From: Nitrospirota bacterium
Lineage (GTDB): Bacteria > Nitrospirota_A > Leptospirillia > Leptospirillales > Leptospirillaceae
Direction of reading: 5' to 3'
DNA length: 18,599 nucleotides
NCBI GenBank assembly: GCA_021795275.1
Contig: JAJYPO010000021.1
Coordinates: 1-18,599 of the forward strand
Below are positions 1-6,412 of this stretch, piece after piece; the first letter of the stretch is position 1; the number at the start of each line of letters is the position of its first letter. A program made the translations under genes and the position numbers. The notes below the pieces were generated by a model. It was not told the DNA's origin and made no database searches. It saw only the letters and a list, made by a program, of their open reading frames with translations.

Positions 1-943
1 CAAGATGTCCAGGCTCTTTTATATATCGGCTTGCGGCATGTTTCATTTGAAAAAGCCGTTCTCCGGACGATAATTCTCTGTGTTTGTAGATAACAACCCC
101 GATCTTTCCACTTTTTAAAAGTATCTCCTGTAAATAATCCTTGTCTGCCCATGATGGTTGTCCCCCGGCAGAGTAGAAGAGTCCTCCATGGACAGGAATC
201 CACACTTGGCGGGGATGAACAGCTTCGGCTTTTCCTTGATCGATGATTGCGATGACAGGATTTCTCTGGTGAGTTTTTTTGAAGTTGATATACCATAAGG
301 AGGATAAAAAGTCTGTGAAAAAATTCTTTCCGTGAGCCGTTGAAAGATTCCTCCCGCCGGACATGAATTCCCGAAGAGAATTTGGCCCAAACTGATAGAA
401 GCGATAGGGGATGGTTTCATCGGAATTGGTTTCAGACAGAGGAAGATTTTTGCTGGAATGAACAGATGGCTTAGAAGTATTCTGGACCGTATCCCCTATA
501 TTATTCTCCCCCCCAAGATCATAATTTTTTCGGATCGATGCGGCCAAAAATCTCGCATCGAAAATCTTCCTGTTCGATTCGACAGGTTTATACTTTAAGC
601 AGGAAATGATCATAATGACCCTTGATCCAGTAGAAGTTGTGAAGGAGGCCCATACAGGTGATGTATCTGCAATGAAACCATGCCTATTTCGTGATTCGGC
701 TGAATCGACAACGAAATACCGGAATCCATGAATGAGTGTCAGTTCGGATGCGCGTAGAAGTGCCAGATCCTCTGCCCGTTGCTGAGAAGTGTTACCGTTT
801 CCGGTAAAGACTACCTTGAACGTTTTTTTCCCAAATTGCACGTCGGAATATCCTCCGGTCGATCCGAGCGGCTGATAAGCCGTCGCACAGCTGGTTAACA
901 AAAATATGGTCACGGAGAATACGATTCTTCGCATATCAATCAC
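1..943 (-). CDS. Lipoprotein, CC0125/CC1285-like, with long C-terminal extension (partial at window edge)
   Basis: The reading frame is open from the start region to base 1, so the 3' end lies outside the window (about 314 codons seen). A short hydrophobic segment (IVFSVTIFLLTSC) ends in a lipobox-like LTSC, suggesting an outer-membrane or periplasmic lipoprotein. The following text (CATAYQPLGSTGGYSD, then FTGNGNTSQQRAEDLALLRASEL and HGFRYFVV) resembles the CC0125/CC1285 lipoprotein family as I recall it; function unknown. That family is usually about 150 residues; here the frame continues for at least 160 more residues that I do not recognise. Start choice: AAGGAGA at 953-959 is well spaced from a GTG at 941-943; in-frame ATGs at 950-952 (too close to it) and 932-934 (too far) are alternatives. 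The region is more AT-rich than the right half and may be cargo of the element or foreign DNA. Confidence 0.75.
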   Translation of the reverse strand, partial: MIDMRRIVFSVTIFLLTSCATAYQPLGSTGGYSDVQFGKKTFKVVFTGNGNTSQQRAEDLALLRASELTLIHGFRYFVVDSAESRNRHGFIADTSPVWASFTTSTGSRVIMIISCLKYKPVESNRKIFDARFLAASIRKNYDLGGENNIGDTVQNTSKPSVHSSKNLPLSETNSDETIPYRFYQFGPNSLREFMSGGRNLSTAHGKNFFTDFLSSLWYINFKKTHQRNPVIAIIDQGKAEAVHPRQVWIPVHGGLFYSAGGQPSWADKDYLQEILLKSGKIGVVIYKHRELSSGERLFQMKHAASRYIKEPGHL

Positions 944-1200
944 TGGCGTCATTCTCCTTGCCCGTTATGGAAGAATCCTGTCTGAAAGGCGTTTGATGCT
1001 GGACTTTATCATGTAGTGTATCATGTCTCCCATGTCCACTGTCCGGGGCGATTTATCCTTGAAGAAGGGGAGGGTGAGGGGGGATCTTCGGTCAGTTCAT
1101 CCCTCTCGATCCCCATGCCAAACGTGACTACAATCGATAGATCCAGGGCAAAGCAGGACCTTAAAGGGAGTCGACAGCCGACATTCCCGGGGGGGGACGC
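944..1200. promoter_or_regulatory. Divergent intergenic region with direct repeats
   Basis: This 257-bp spacer separates two divergent genes and must hold both promoters. I see an 8-bp direct repeat, TATCATGT, at 1007-1014 and 1019-1026 (12-bp period), with further CATGT at 1031-1035. That is operator-like, but no convincing -35/-10 pair stands out. A TTGATG at 993-998 is the best -35 candidate and has only a weak partner. The regulatory role is inferred from position. Confidence 0.3.
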
Positions 1201-1809
1201 ATGAACAGAAAAATGATCGGGATCGTGATTCTGGCTTCGATGGTTTCGGGATTCCTGGGGGGATTGATCTCCTCTGCATCTCTGCATCCATCGGGAAAGG
1301 GGGTTGCCCAGAATGGCCCTATACCCGAAAACATCATGGCCCGAAAAGTGACGATCTTGGATTCCAAGGGAAATGTCGGCATGATCCTGAGACCATACAA
1401 AATGGACATCTTTGACAATGACCTGGAGATAGAAGGAGGCATTCATCTTTATGATGGTAATGGAACCCTCGCAACAATCCTGAATCAAACCGGATTGATT
1501 TTAAATGGGAGCAAGGGAAGCAAAGGGAATATTATGCTCTATATGTTAGGAGGGCTTCCAACTCTCGAATTTACAAGTCCTGGTATCACGCCATCTGGGG
1601 GGTGTTGTCTCCCACTTCGACGCGAAGCACTAGGGCTGGATCAAGACGGAAAACCTTACATTACATTAAACGATAGGAAGCAAAATATACGCGCTTCCAT
1701 TGGAAGCATATCCTTACAAACGATCAAAACGGGAGACATCACCCAGACAAGCGAATCTTCCATTGTCCTCTTCGACAAAAAGGGAAAAGTGTTCTGGGAG
1801 GTTCCTTAA
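1201..1809 (+). CDS. Hypothetical exported, membrane-anchored protein with DxxGN-type repeats
   Basis: A 202-residue protein. Residues about 5-27 form a hydrophobic N-terminal segment rich in Gly and small residues (IGIVILASMVSGFLGGLISSA), so it is probably anchored in or exported across the inner membrane. The rest is a series of short beta-like units around a D-x-x-G-N turn: VTILDSKGNVGMIL, IHLYDGNGTLATIL, LGLDQDGKPYITLNDRKQ, IVLFDKKGKVFWEVP. Such spaced units suggest a beta-solenoid or stacked-sheet fold; I do not recognise a named family and assign no function. The start ATG is preceded by a G-rich stretch (GGGGGGGAC) that may act as a weak ribosome site. A small hairpin (CGGAA 1814-1818, TTCCG 1825-1829) follows the stop but has no T run. 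Confidence 0.65.
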   Translation: MNRKMIGIVILASMVSGFLGGLISSASLHPSGKGVAQNGPIPENIMARKVTILDSKGNVGMILRPYKMDIFDNDLEIEGGIHLYDGNGTLATILNQTGLILNGSKGSKGNIMLYMLGGLPTLEFTSPGITPSGGCCLPLRREALGLDQDGKPYITLNDRKQNIRASIGSISLQTIKTGDITQTSESSIVLFDKKGKVFWEVP

Positions 1810-1979
1810 GTTTCGGAATCAGGCTTCCGGATTGTGAATGTCCACTCCGAAGGCACGCCGTTTTTCCTGACCATCCGCATCTCGAGAGAAAGTATCTTCC
1901 CGAGGAGAGCCAGAAACGCCGCCGGGGGAAAGGAGAAAAGCCAAACCCCAAGACGGAGATGTTTCCGGCGTGTTCCCCT

Positions 1980-2474
1980 CTATCGAAACGCCCAAAAAAG
2001 GTTTTGTCGGGCCCACATTCGAGGGATCTTATCAACAGACCCGCGCAGATCGAACCTGGATTTTCGGATCTCCCATGCCCACACCCCTTTGTCATCGAAG
2101 GCCACAAGCTCGTCCCATCCTCTGATCGACTCCCGGAGGGTGTCTTCATCCCCCCCGATGGCCTTCAAAATCTCCCCATAAGGTTTGGGTCCGCCCGCAA
2201 GCATTTCCTCAATCAAATCCCGGGCCTCCCGGATGGCCCCTTTTTCTGTTGCCGGGGAGGGGTAAGGCGGGATAACCTGTCCGGACCCCTTATCGGGGGA
2301 AGGCGGGGCCTCAGGGGATGCCGATTTGGTCAGTTCGGCCAGAATCGTGGCCTTGTGGTCCCGGATGAAGGCCCGGACCTCATCGGTGAGTCCGGATTTT
2401 GGGGAGACAATCAGCTTGTCGCCGTCGGCTTCGATGGTGAATCCGGCCTGGGTGAGAACGTCGAGCGTCTTCAT
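1980..2474 (-). CDS. TubC_N-like domain protein of the element
   Basis: A 164-residue protein. Residues 1-48 (LTQAGFTIEADGDKLIV, then LTDEVRAFIRDHKATILAEL) resemble the TubC N-terminal docking-related domain often seen in small proteins next to phage or plasmid replication genes. A Pro/Ser-rich linker (about 52-75) leads to a helical segment (AIREARDLIEEMLAGGPKPY) and a winged-helix-like stretch ending in WDELVAFDDKGVWAW. The start ATG overlaps the helicase stop (ATGA) with GGAGG upstream, so the two are translationally coupled. Function is unknown; a replication accessory or regulator is a guess from position. The frame ends just after a run of six T (coding strand; A run at 1994-1999). One extra T would extend the protein by about 58 residues to a stop at 1819-1821. 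Confidence 0.65.
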   Translation of the reverse strand: MKTLDVLTQAGFTIEADGDKLIVSPKSGLTDEVRAFIRDHKATILAELTKSASPEAPPSPDKGSGQVIPPYPSPATEKGAIREARDLIEEMLAGGPKPYGEILKAIGGDEDTLRESIRGWDELVAFDDKGVWAWEIRKSRFDLRGSVDKIPRMWARQNLFWAFR

Positions 2475-4171
2475 TCAAACACCTCCGCATTGTCATAAAA
2501 AGAAAGAGTGGGGTTTTCACCTTCACCAAGTTCACCATGTTCACCCGAGGCGACAGTGCTTGCTTTGCGTGGTGAACATTGTGGTGAACATCCGGAAAAG
2601 GATTTTTCGATGTTCACCGGGACGTTCACCCTTCCAGGGGGCTCTGGTGCTTGCTCGTGAACATGGTGAACTTGGTGAACGTCTTTCCCCATATCTTCTT
2701 TTTTAATCTCGATCCGATTTCCTGCCTTGGTGTGGTCGAGAAATTTGACCCCGATTCCCTGAGTTCCAAGAGATGGGGCGAAGTTTCGCAGTTGGTTTGA
2801 TAGCCCGCGGGGGGATTTGGGCCAATTAGGTCCTCTCCGGTCGGATTCCGAAGCGATCTCTTCCAGTTTGCCTTTTAGATCCTTGACAATTCCTGTCCAT
2901 GGAGATGCCATCGGGTTTTCGAGAAGATGAAGAATCGCCTGAACAATCGGATGATCGAGGATGTTGGCCGTTAAATCTCCCCGCTTGGATTCGTAGGCCG
3001 TCATGAAGGCCCCGGTCTTATATTCCAGGGATATTTCGACAGCAATCCCGACCCGCGCGAAGTCGGCCATCCTCGGCAAATTCTCATGTCCGACCGAGGG
3101 GAGTATTCGCAAGACTTTTACCATCAAGTCGAGAACCGCTCCGAAAAGTTCCGGTCCTGCCGCGTTAAACTCGCCTTCCATCTGTTTTTCGGTCTTCCTC
3201 TCCCTGGTGAACGGGGGGAGTTCGATCAGAAGAACCCGGTCGGCCAGGTCGGGGCGGTCGATGATATCGCTGATCGAATTCATAAGGATCGGCCGTTTAG
3301 CGTCAATGACAGTTTCTTCCGTGTTCTCGTACAGAGTCCGGGTCGCAAATCCTGCCCCATGGGTCAATCGGCAAAGGGCGTCCGAGATATTCGCCGGAAT
3401 GTGGGAGAGATTATCAAAGGCCATGAGCCAACCATTGGTGGCCGCAATCGCCAAATCGCGCTCATCCTTAGGAAAAGCCCGGAGACCTCCTTTACGCGGG
3501 TCGATCAAATTAATGGCAAAGTTTGACGTGGAGGTTTTACCGCTCCCGTGACCCGCCCTCAAAACCAGGATGACGTAAGGACCTCCTGGCATCATCGAGA
3601 AGACAAGCCAAGCGAGAAAAAGAAGCTGGTCATTTTTCTCGGGAATATTCAGAAAGATGAAAAGCTGATCTATCTTTCCGTCCTTCACGGGAACGGGCAA
3701 CGAAAGTTGATCTTTACCCCGGTGGAACCGGACGGGGCTTTCCGGCATAATTTCCCAACCTTCATTCGAGACCGCAACCACGCTCCAATTCGCCGTTCCC
3801 AAGTCGATGACAATCCTGTTTCCGTCCTGTGCGACTCGTCTGTGAACAGAATGCTCTTCGCCATCGAACCTGGCCAGGGCTTCCAGTGTGGACAATGCCT
3901 CGGAGCGAGCGTTTGTCGAGGGCGAACCCCCGGTTTCCTTGTGGAATAGGCGTTCTACGTATAAACGAAAGCTACGGGACTGGATTGGCCAAAATTCCCG
4001 GTGATTTCCAACTCTGACCTCGGCATAGGCGGTCATATCCGGGGTGTGGAAAAATTCGCAACTCCTCTTTGCCAGGCCGAGAATCAAATCCTTCTGCGTT
4101 TTTTTCTTTTCCGAGTCTTCCGCCGGGGAGGACATCTCTTCCGTTCCCCCAAAATCTGGGTTAGACTGCAT
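2471..4171 (-). CDS. AAA+/SF3-like replicative helicase of the element
   Basis: A 566-residue ATPase, probably the replicative helicase that works with the upstream primase. Walker A is GHGSGKT at residues 207-213. A Walker B-like strand WLMAFDN lies at about 248-254 and a sensor-1-like RPILMNS at about 293-299, followed by DRPDLADRVLLIELPP with a candidate arginine finger. This layout is that of P4-alpha-type and other phage or plasmid SF3/AAA+ helicases. The start ATG lies inside the end of the primase gene (11-base overlap, ATGCAGTCTAA) and has GGAAGGGG upstream. The C-terminal tail (about residues 497-566) is low-complexity, with VHQVHHVHEQ and GEHGELGEGE, because it is encoded by the iteron array at 2514-2681. 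The tail sequence is probably dictated by the DNA rather than by protein function. Confidence 0.85.
   Translation of the reverse strand: MQSNPDFGGTEEMSSPAEDSEKKKTQKDLILGLAKRSCEFFHTPDMTAYAEVRVGNHREFWPIQSRSFRLYVERLFHKETGGSPSTNARSEALSTLEALARFDGEEHSVHRRVAQDGNRIVIDLGTANWSVVAVSNEGWEIMPESPVRFHRGKDQLSLPVPVKDGKIDQLFIFLNIPEKNDQLLFLAWLVFSMMPGGPYVILVLRAGHGSGKTSTSNFAINLIDPRKGGLRAFPKDERDLAIAATNGWLMAFDNLSHIPANISDALCRLTHGAGFATRTLYENTEETVIDAKRPILMNSISDIIDRPDLADRVLLIELPPFTRERKTEKQMEGEFNAAGPELFGAVLDLMVKVLRILPSVGHENLPRMADFARVGIAVEISLEYKTGAFMTAYESKRGDLTANILDHPIVQAILHLLENPMASPWTGIVKDLKGKLEEIASESDRRGPNWPKSPRGLSNQLRNFAPSLGTQGIGVKFLDHTKAGNRIEIKKEDMGKDVHQVHHVHEQAPEPPGRVNVPVNIEKSFSGCSPQCSPRKASTVASGEHGELGEGENPTLSFYDNAEVFE
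2514..2681. repeat. Palindromic P4-type iteron array, candidate replication origin
   Basis: Eleven octamers related to TGTTCACC (or its complement GGTGAACA) lie in 168 bp. On the plus strand they begin at 2514, 2520, 2529 and 2538; inverted at 2571 and 2583; direct at 2611 and 2623; inverted at 2656, 2665 and 2674. Four are exact (2538, 2571, 2583, 2611), six have one mismatch, and one has two. The outer arms, 2522-2544 and 2657-2679, are a perfect 23-bp inverted repeat with 9-bp unit spacing; the inner pairs are spaced by 12 bp; all are symmetric about 2600.5, where a hairpin-forming AT-rich core (GGAAAAGGATTTTTC) sits. From memory, the type I iterons at phage P4 ori and crr bound by its alpha protein have this octamer. 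The origin role is inferred. Confidence 0.7.
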
Positions 4172-5051
4172 GTGTAACCCCTTCCATTAAAAGCGCGTTG
4201 ATATCCTTGTGGCCTGAGGGAATCCGAATCCCAACGGCCATTGTTTTTTTGAGCCTCCCTGCCAATTCCATTGCCGCTTTTTTACCTGGCTCATCGTTGT
4301 CCGAAAAGACGATCAATTTCCCGACTTCCTCAGGAGGTTCAAACCCCTTGAGGCCGCTTGTCCCGAGGCAAGCCCAACACGGCAAACTCCACAGGATCAT
4401 TGCGCTTAGGGCGTCCTCTATCCCTTCGGTGACACCGAGAAGACCATCCCTCGGGGGAAACAATCGAACAGCCGACCCCGAAAGATCCCCGACCTTGTAG
4501 ATTTTTTTTGGAGAATCCACCAAGGCCTTTCCTGACCCGTCAGGCGCGATCCACGTTCTATGAATCCCGACCGGGTGCCCCTGGGGGTTCCGGATCACGG
4601 CCAGCATCGCGGGGAAGGTGCCTGTCTTTATTGGATTTCCCCCGTCGGAGACTTCCCAATAATCCAATCGGGGGTGGGTTCTGAGGTCTTCCGGCCAGGT
4701 GTTTAGAACAATTCCCCGGCCTCGGAGGTATCCTCCAACCGGATCGTTGGGTTCGATGGGGTGGGTCTCATTCCAGAGGTCGGAGGCCCTGTCCGCCCGG
4801 CGTTCGGTGTCGTCTTTTGAAGGCTCGGTGGGAGGAGGTATTTCGTATCCGGTCCCGGAGCCCCATAACCCCGCCTCCTGAAGGGCCTTGACCACTTCGC
4901 CCTGGGAGCATCCGGCCCGGCAGACCACCAGGATCTTTCCGTCCTTCTCCCTAATGGACAGGCTCCTCCCGCCATGGACGGGGCACCTGCAACGCCACTC
5001 ATGGCCCTCCCTGTGCCCTTCCAGGTTTTCGGCGAGGTCTTGGGCGGTCAC
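4161..5051 (-). CDS. CHC2 zinc-finger / Toprim DNA primase of the element
   Basis: A 296-residue primase. The N-terminus has a CHC2-type zinc finger: C21, C23, P24, H26, then C44 and C48. A linker and a DUF7146-like middle region (about 86-200, with DPVGGYLRGRGI and GIHRTW) follow. The Toprim domain is clear: EGIEDALSA at 209-217 holds the catalytic Glu, and FSDNDEPG at 249-256 holds the DxD metal ligands D251 and D253. It should make RNA primers for element replication and act with the helicase encoded directly downstream. The start is a GTG that overlaps the excisionase stop (GTGA, 5048-5051), so translation is coupled. Its own stop overlaps the helicase start. At P4, primase and helicase are fused in one protein; here they are two genes. 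Confidence 0.88.
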   Translation of the reverse strand: MTAQDLAENLEGHREGHEWRCRCPVHGGRSLSIREKDGKILVVCRAGCSQGEVVKALQEAGLWGSGTGYEIPPPTEPSKDDTERRADRASDLWNETHPIEPNDPVGGYLRGRGIVLNTWPEDLRTHPRLDYWEVSDGGNPIKTGTFPAMLAVIRNPQGHPVGIHRTWIAPDGSGKALVDSPKKIYKVGDLSGSAVRLFPPRDGLLGVTEGIEDALSAMILWSLPCWACLGTSGLKGFEPPEEVGKLIVFSDNDEPGKKAAMELAGRLKKTMAVGIRIPSGHKDINALLMEGVTHAV

Positions 5052-5242
5052 AAGACGGCCGCCTTCGTCTTCACAAGATTGCCGTCGATAAACGCTTGCA
5101 GGTCTTCGCGGCGGTATTTGATCGTCCGTCCCAACCGAATAAAATTTGGTCCGACATTAGACCACCTCCAGCGAGGTAGCGTCGTGGGGCTCACACCCAA
5201 AAAATCGGCGGCCTCATCATTGCTAAAAAGATTTTTTTCCAT
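5048..5242 (-). CDS. AlpA/HTH_17-type excisionase or DNA-binding regulator
   Basis: A 64-residue protein with a MerR-like winged-helix fold as in AlpA and phage excisionases: LFSNDEAADFLGVSPTTLPRW is the helix-turn-helix, followed by a wing (FIRLGRTIKYRREDLQAFI) typical of the HTH_17 family. Such proteins bind DNA at attachment sites to direct excision, or activate integrase genes. A start at 5254 is possible, but the ATG at 5240-5242 has GGGAG ideally spaced upstream, so I prefer it. It heads the xis-primase-helicase-TubC_N cistron and overlaps the primase start by four bases. Upstream, 5334-5384 holds three GTTATTT repeats that could be its operator. Confidence 0.82.
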   Translation of the reverse strand: MEKNLFSNDEAADFLGVSPTTLPRWRWSNVGPNFIRLGRTIKYRREDLQAFIDGNLVKTKAAVL

Positions 5243-5333
5243 TTTTTCTCCCATCTTTGAATTTGAGGCTGATTTCTGTGGACGCTTTCTAGCCTACAAT
5301 TCGTTGATGGGGTTGGATAATCTGCCAAAACGA

Positions 5334-5384
5334 GTTATTTTCGGGCCGATTTGGTGGAGTGGTTATTTTTGGGGGAGGTTATTT
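5334..5384. promoter_or_regulatory. Three GTTATTT repeats upstream of the excisionase operon
   Basis: GTTATTT occurs at 5334-5340, 5362-5368 and 5378-5384, all in the same orientation. They lie partly in the 3' end of the preceding gene and in the 120-bp gap before the excisionase, the only real gap in the element's gene chain. A promoter and operator for the replication genes are expected here; the repeats are candidates for a repressor or excisionase site. No convincing -10/-35 pair was found. Confidence 0.3.
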
Positions 5385-5953
5385 ACTGCGGATTCATAGA
5401 TCCGGTGAAAGTCTCCGGGATCTTCGCCTTCAATAGCCGTCAGGACGAGACGGCACAGGGCGTAGGGCGGGGCCTCCTTGTCTCCGGAATAAGGGGAGGG
5501 TTGGACCGCGCATTTCTGCGGACGTTTCCCGGTGTACTTTGTCCAGAGGTCCAGCGTTTCCCGGACGATTTTTTTTCGAGGATAACGACGGGGTGAGGAT
5601 GTTCCGAGGATCGTATTGCAATCCTCGACCGCCCCGGCCAGAGGGAGGAGAATATAGTCAAACGGGTGGAGAACCTGGATTGGTCCCTCGGAAGAATCCC
5701 ATGTGATCGTGAGGGAATTTCCATAGTCATAGGCCTTTTTCAGAAGATTCCGGAATTTTTTGATTTTTTCTTTCTTTTCTTCGGGAGCGTCGATCCAGCG
5801 TTGGCCTATGCCGATCAGCCTCAGAAAATCATCCCTTGCCGTTTCCGGAACCTCTTTCCCCTCATTTTTCAATAGGTCCAGAATCTTGCCGATTATAGGG
5901 ACCATCTCAGGGTTCTTCAAAAACCAAGAAAATGCCGGGAGGAGGTCAGGCAT
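5363..5953 (-). CDS. Hypothetical protein of the element (196 residues)
   Basis: I do not recognise this protein. It is soluble, without signal peptide or membrane segment. The N-terminal 75 residues are helical and charged (NPEMVPIIGKILDLLKNEGK; APEEKKEKIKKFRNLLKKAY). The rest has a WDSSEGPIQVLHPFDY stretch and a basic SSPRRYPRKKIVRETLDLW segment. Four Cys are scattered and form no zinc motif. Its ATG lies inside the end of hicB (8-base overlap, ATGCCTGA) with AAGGAGG upstream, so it is co-translated with the toxin-antitoxin pair and may belong to that module. The alternative is a cargo or anti-phage accessory gene; there is no direct evidence for either. Confidence 0.65.
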   Translation of the reverse strand: MPDLLPAFSWFLKNPEMVPIIGKILDLLKNEGKEVPETARDDFLRLIGIGQRWIDAPEEKKEKIKKFRNLLKKAYDYGNSLTITWDSSEGPIQVLHPFDYILLPLAGAVEDCNTILGTSSPRRYPRKKIVRETLDLWTKYTGKRPQKCAVQPSPYSGDKEAPPYALCRLVLTAIEGEDPGDFHRIYESAVNNLPQK

Positions 5954-6158
5954 ACATCAGCCTCCTTCCCCTGGGCTCGGGGACAGGATCCCCATGGGAC
6001 TTTGCCACGTCCAGCCAGAGCGTCATGGCGTCCTGAACGTTCTTCAATGCCTCTTCGCCCGTATTCCCGTGGGCCGCGCATCCCGGCAGTTCCGGAACCT
6101 CGGCCACAAACGCCTGGTCCGCATTGCTCCAGTAGAGAATGACTTCGTATTTGTGCAT
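5946..6158 (-). CDS. hicB: HicB-type antitoxin (short form)
   Basis: A 70-residue HicB-like protein: KYEVILYWSNADQAFVAEVPELPGCAAHGNTGEEAL is the usual partial RNase H-like fold, with the A-x-x-P-x-L-P-G-C core, followed by one helix (NVQDAMTLWLDVAKSHGDPVPEP). It should neutralise HicA by binding it. Many HicB proteins carry a C-terminal HTH or ribbon-helix-helix DNA-binding domain; none is present here, so autoregulation would need another factor. The gene begins two bases after the hicA stop, and GGAGG at the end of hicA is its ribosome site. It overlaps the downstream unknown gene by eight bases. Confidence 0.9.
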   Translation of the reverse strand: MHKYEVILYWSNADQAFVAEVPELPGCAAHGNTGEEALKNVQDAMTLWLDVAKSHGDPVPEPRGRRLMYA

Positions 6159-6160
6159 CG

Positions 6161-6412
6161 TTATTCCTCCGTCAGATTCAATGTTCTCAGAAGTTCCCGG
6201 ACTTGCCGCACCTGGTAAGGCTTGGCATTGTTCCCTTCCCTCTGGAGATTGATTTTGTCGCCGCTTTCTTCCTTTCGGAAAATGTGGTGACTCCCCCGGA
6301 TTGTTTCCACAAAACCGAGGGATTCCAGAAGAGAACGCAAACCGTCAAATGAAATGCCGGCATCGGACTTGCCCGCAAGAACCTTGTTCAGGAGCTTTTC
6401 CCGTTTCCCCAT
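6161..6412 (-). CDS. hicA: HicA-type mRNA interferase toxin
   Basis: An 83-residue toxin with a double-stranded-RNA-binding-like fold. The motif IRGSHHIFRKE (about 38-48) contains the conserved G-S-H with catalytic H42, and the C-terminus has KPYQVRQVRELL, both typical of HicA. It is expected to cleave mRNA when not bound by HicB. At 83 residues it is in the family's normal range and intact. The ATG overlaps the integrase stop (TAATG), with no obvious ribosome site of its own, so it probably depends on translation of the integrase. In a mobile element the pair likely stabilises inheritance or acts against phage; that is inference. Confidence 0.9.
   Translation of the reverse strand: MGKREKLLNKVLAGKSDAGISFDGLRSLLESLGFVETIRGSHHIFRKEESGDKINLQREGNNAKPYQVRQVRELLRTLNLTEE

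Noticed and set aside
1016..1204. A 62-codon plus-strand frame upstream of the gene at 1201
   Set aside because: No ribosome site, no protein-like pattern, and it occupies the divergent promoter region.
2514..2681. CRISPR array
   Set aside because: Units are 8-9 bp, in both orientations, without unique spacers of constant length; the pattern fits iterons instead.
5343..5349. GGGCCGA, the exact complement of the tRNA-Lys acceptor strand
   Set aside because: No D arm or anticodon arm follows it, so it is not the missing 5' half of the tRNA; a chance match.
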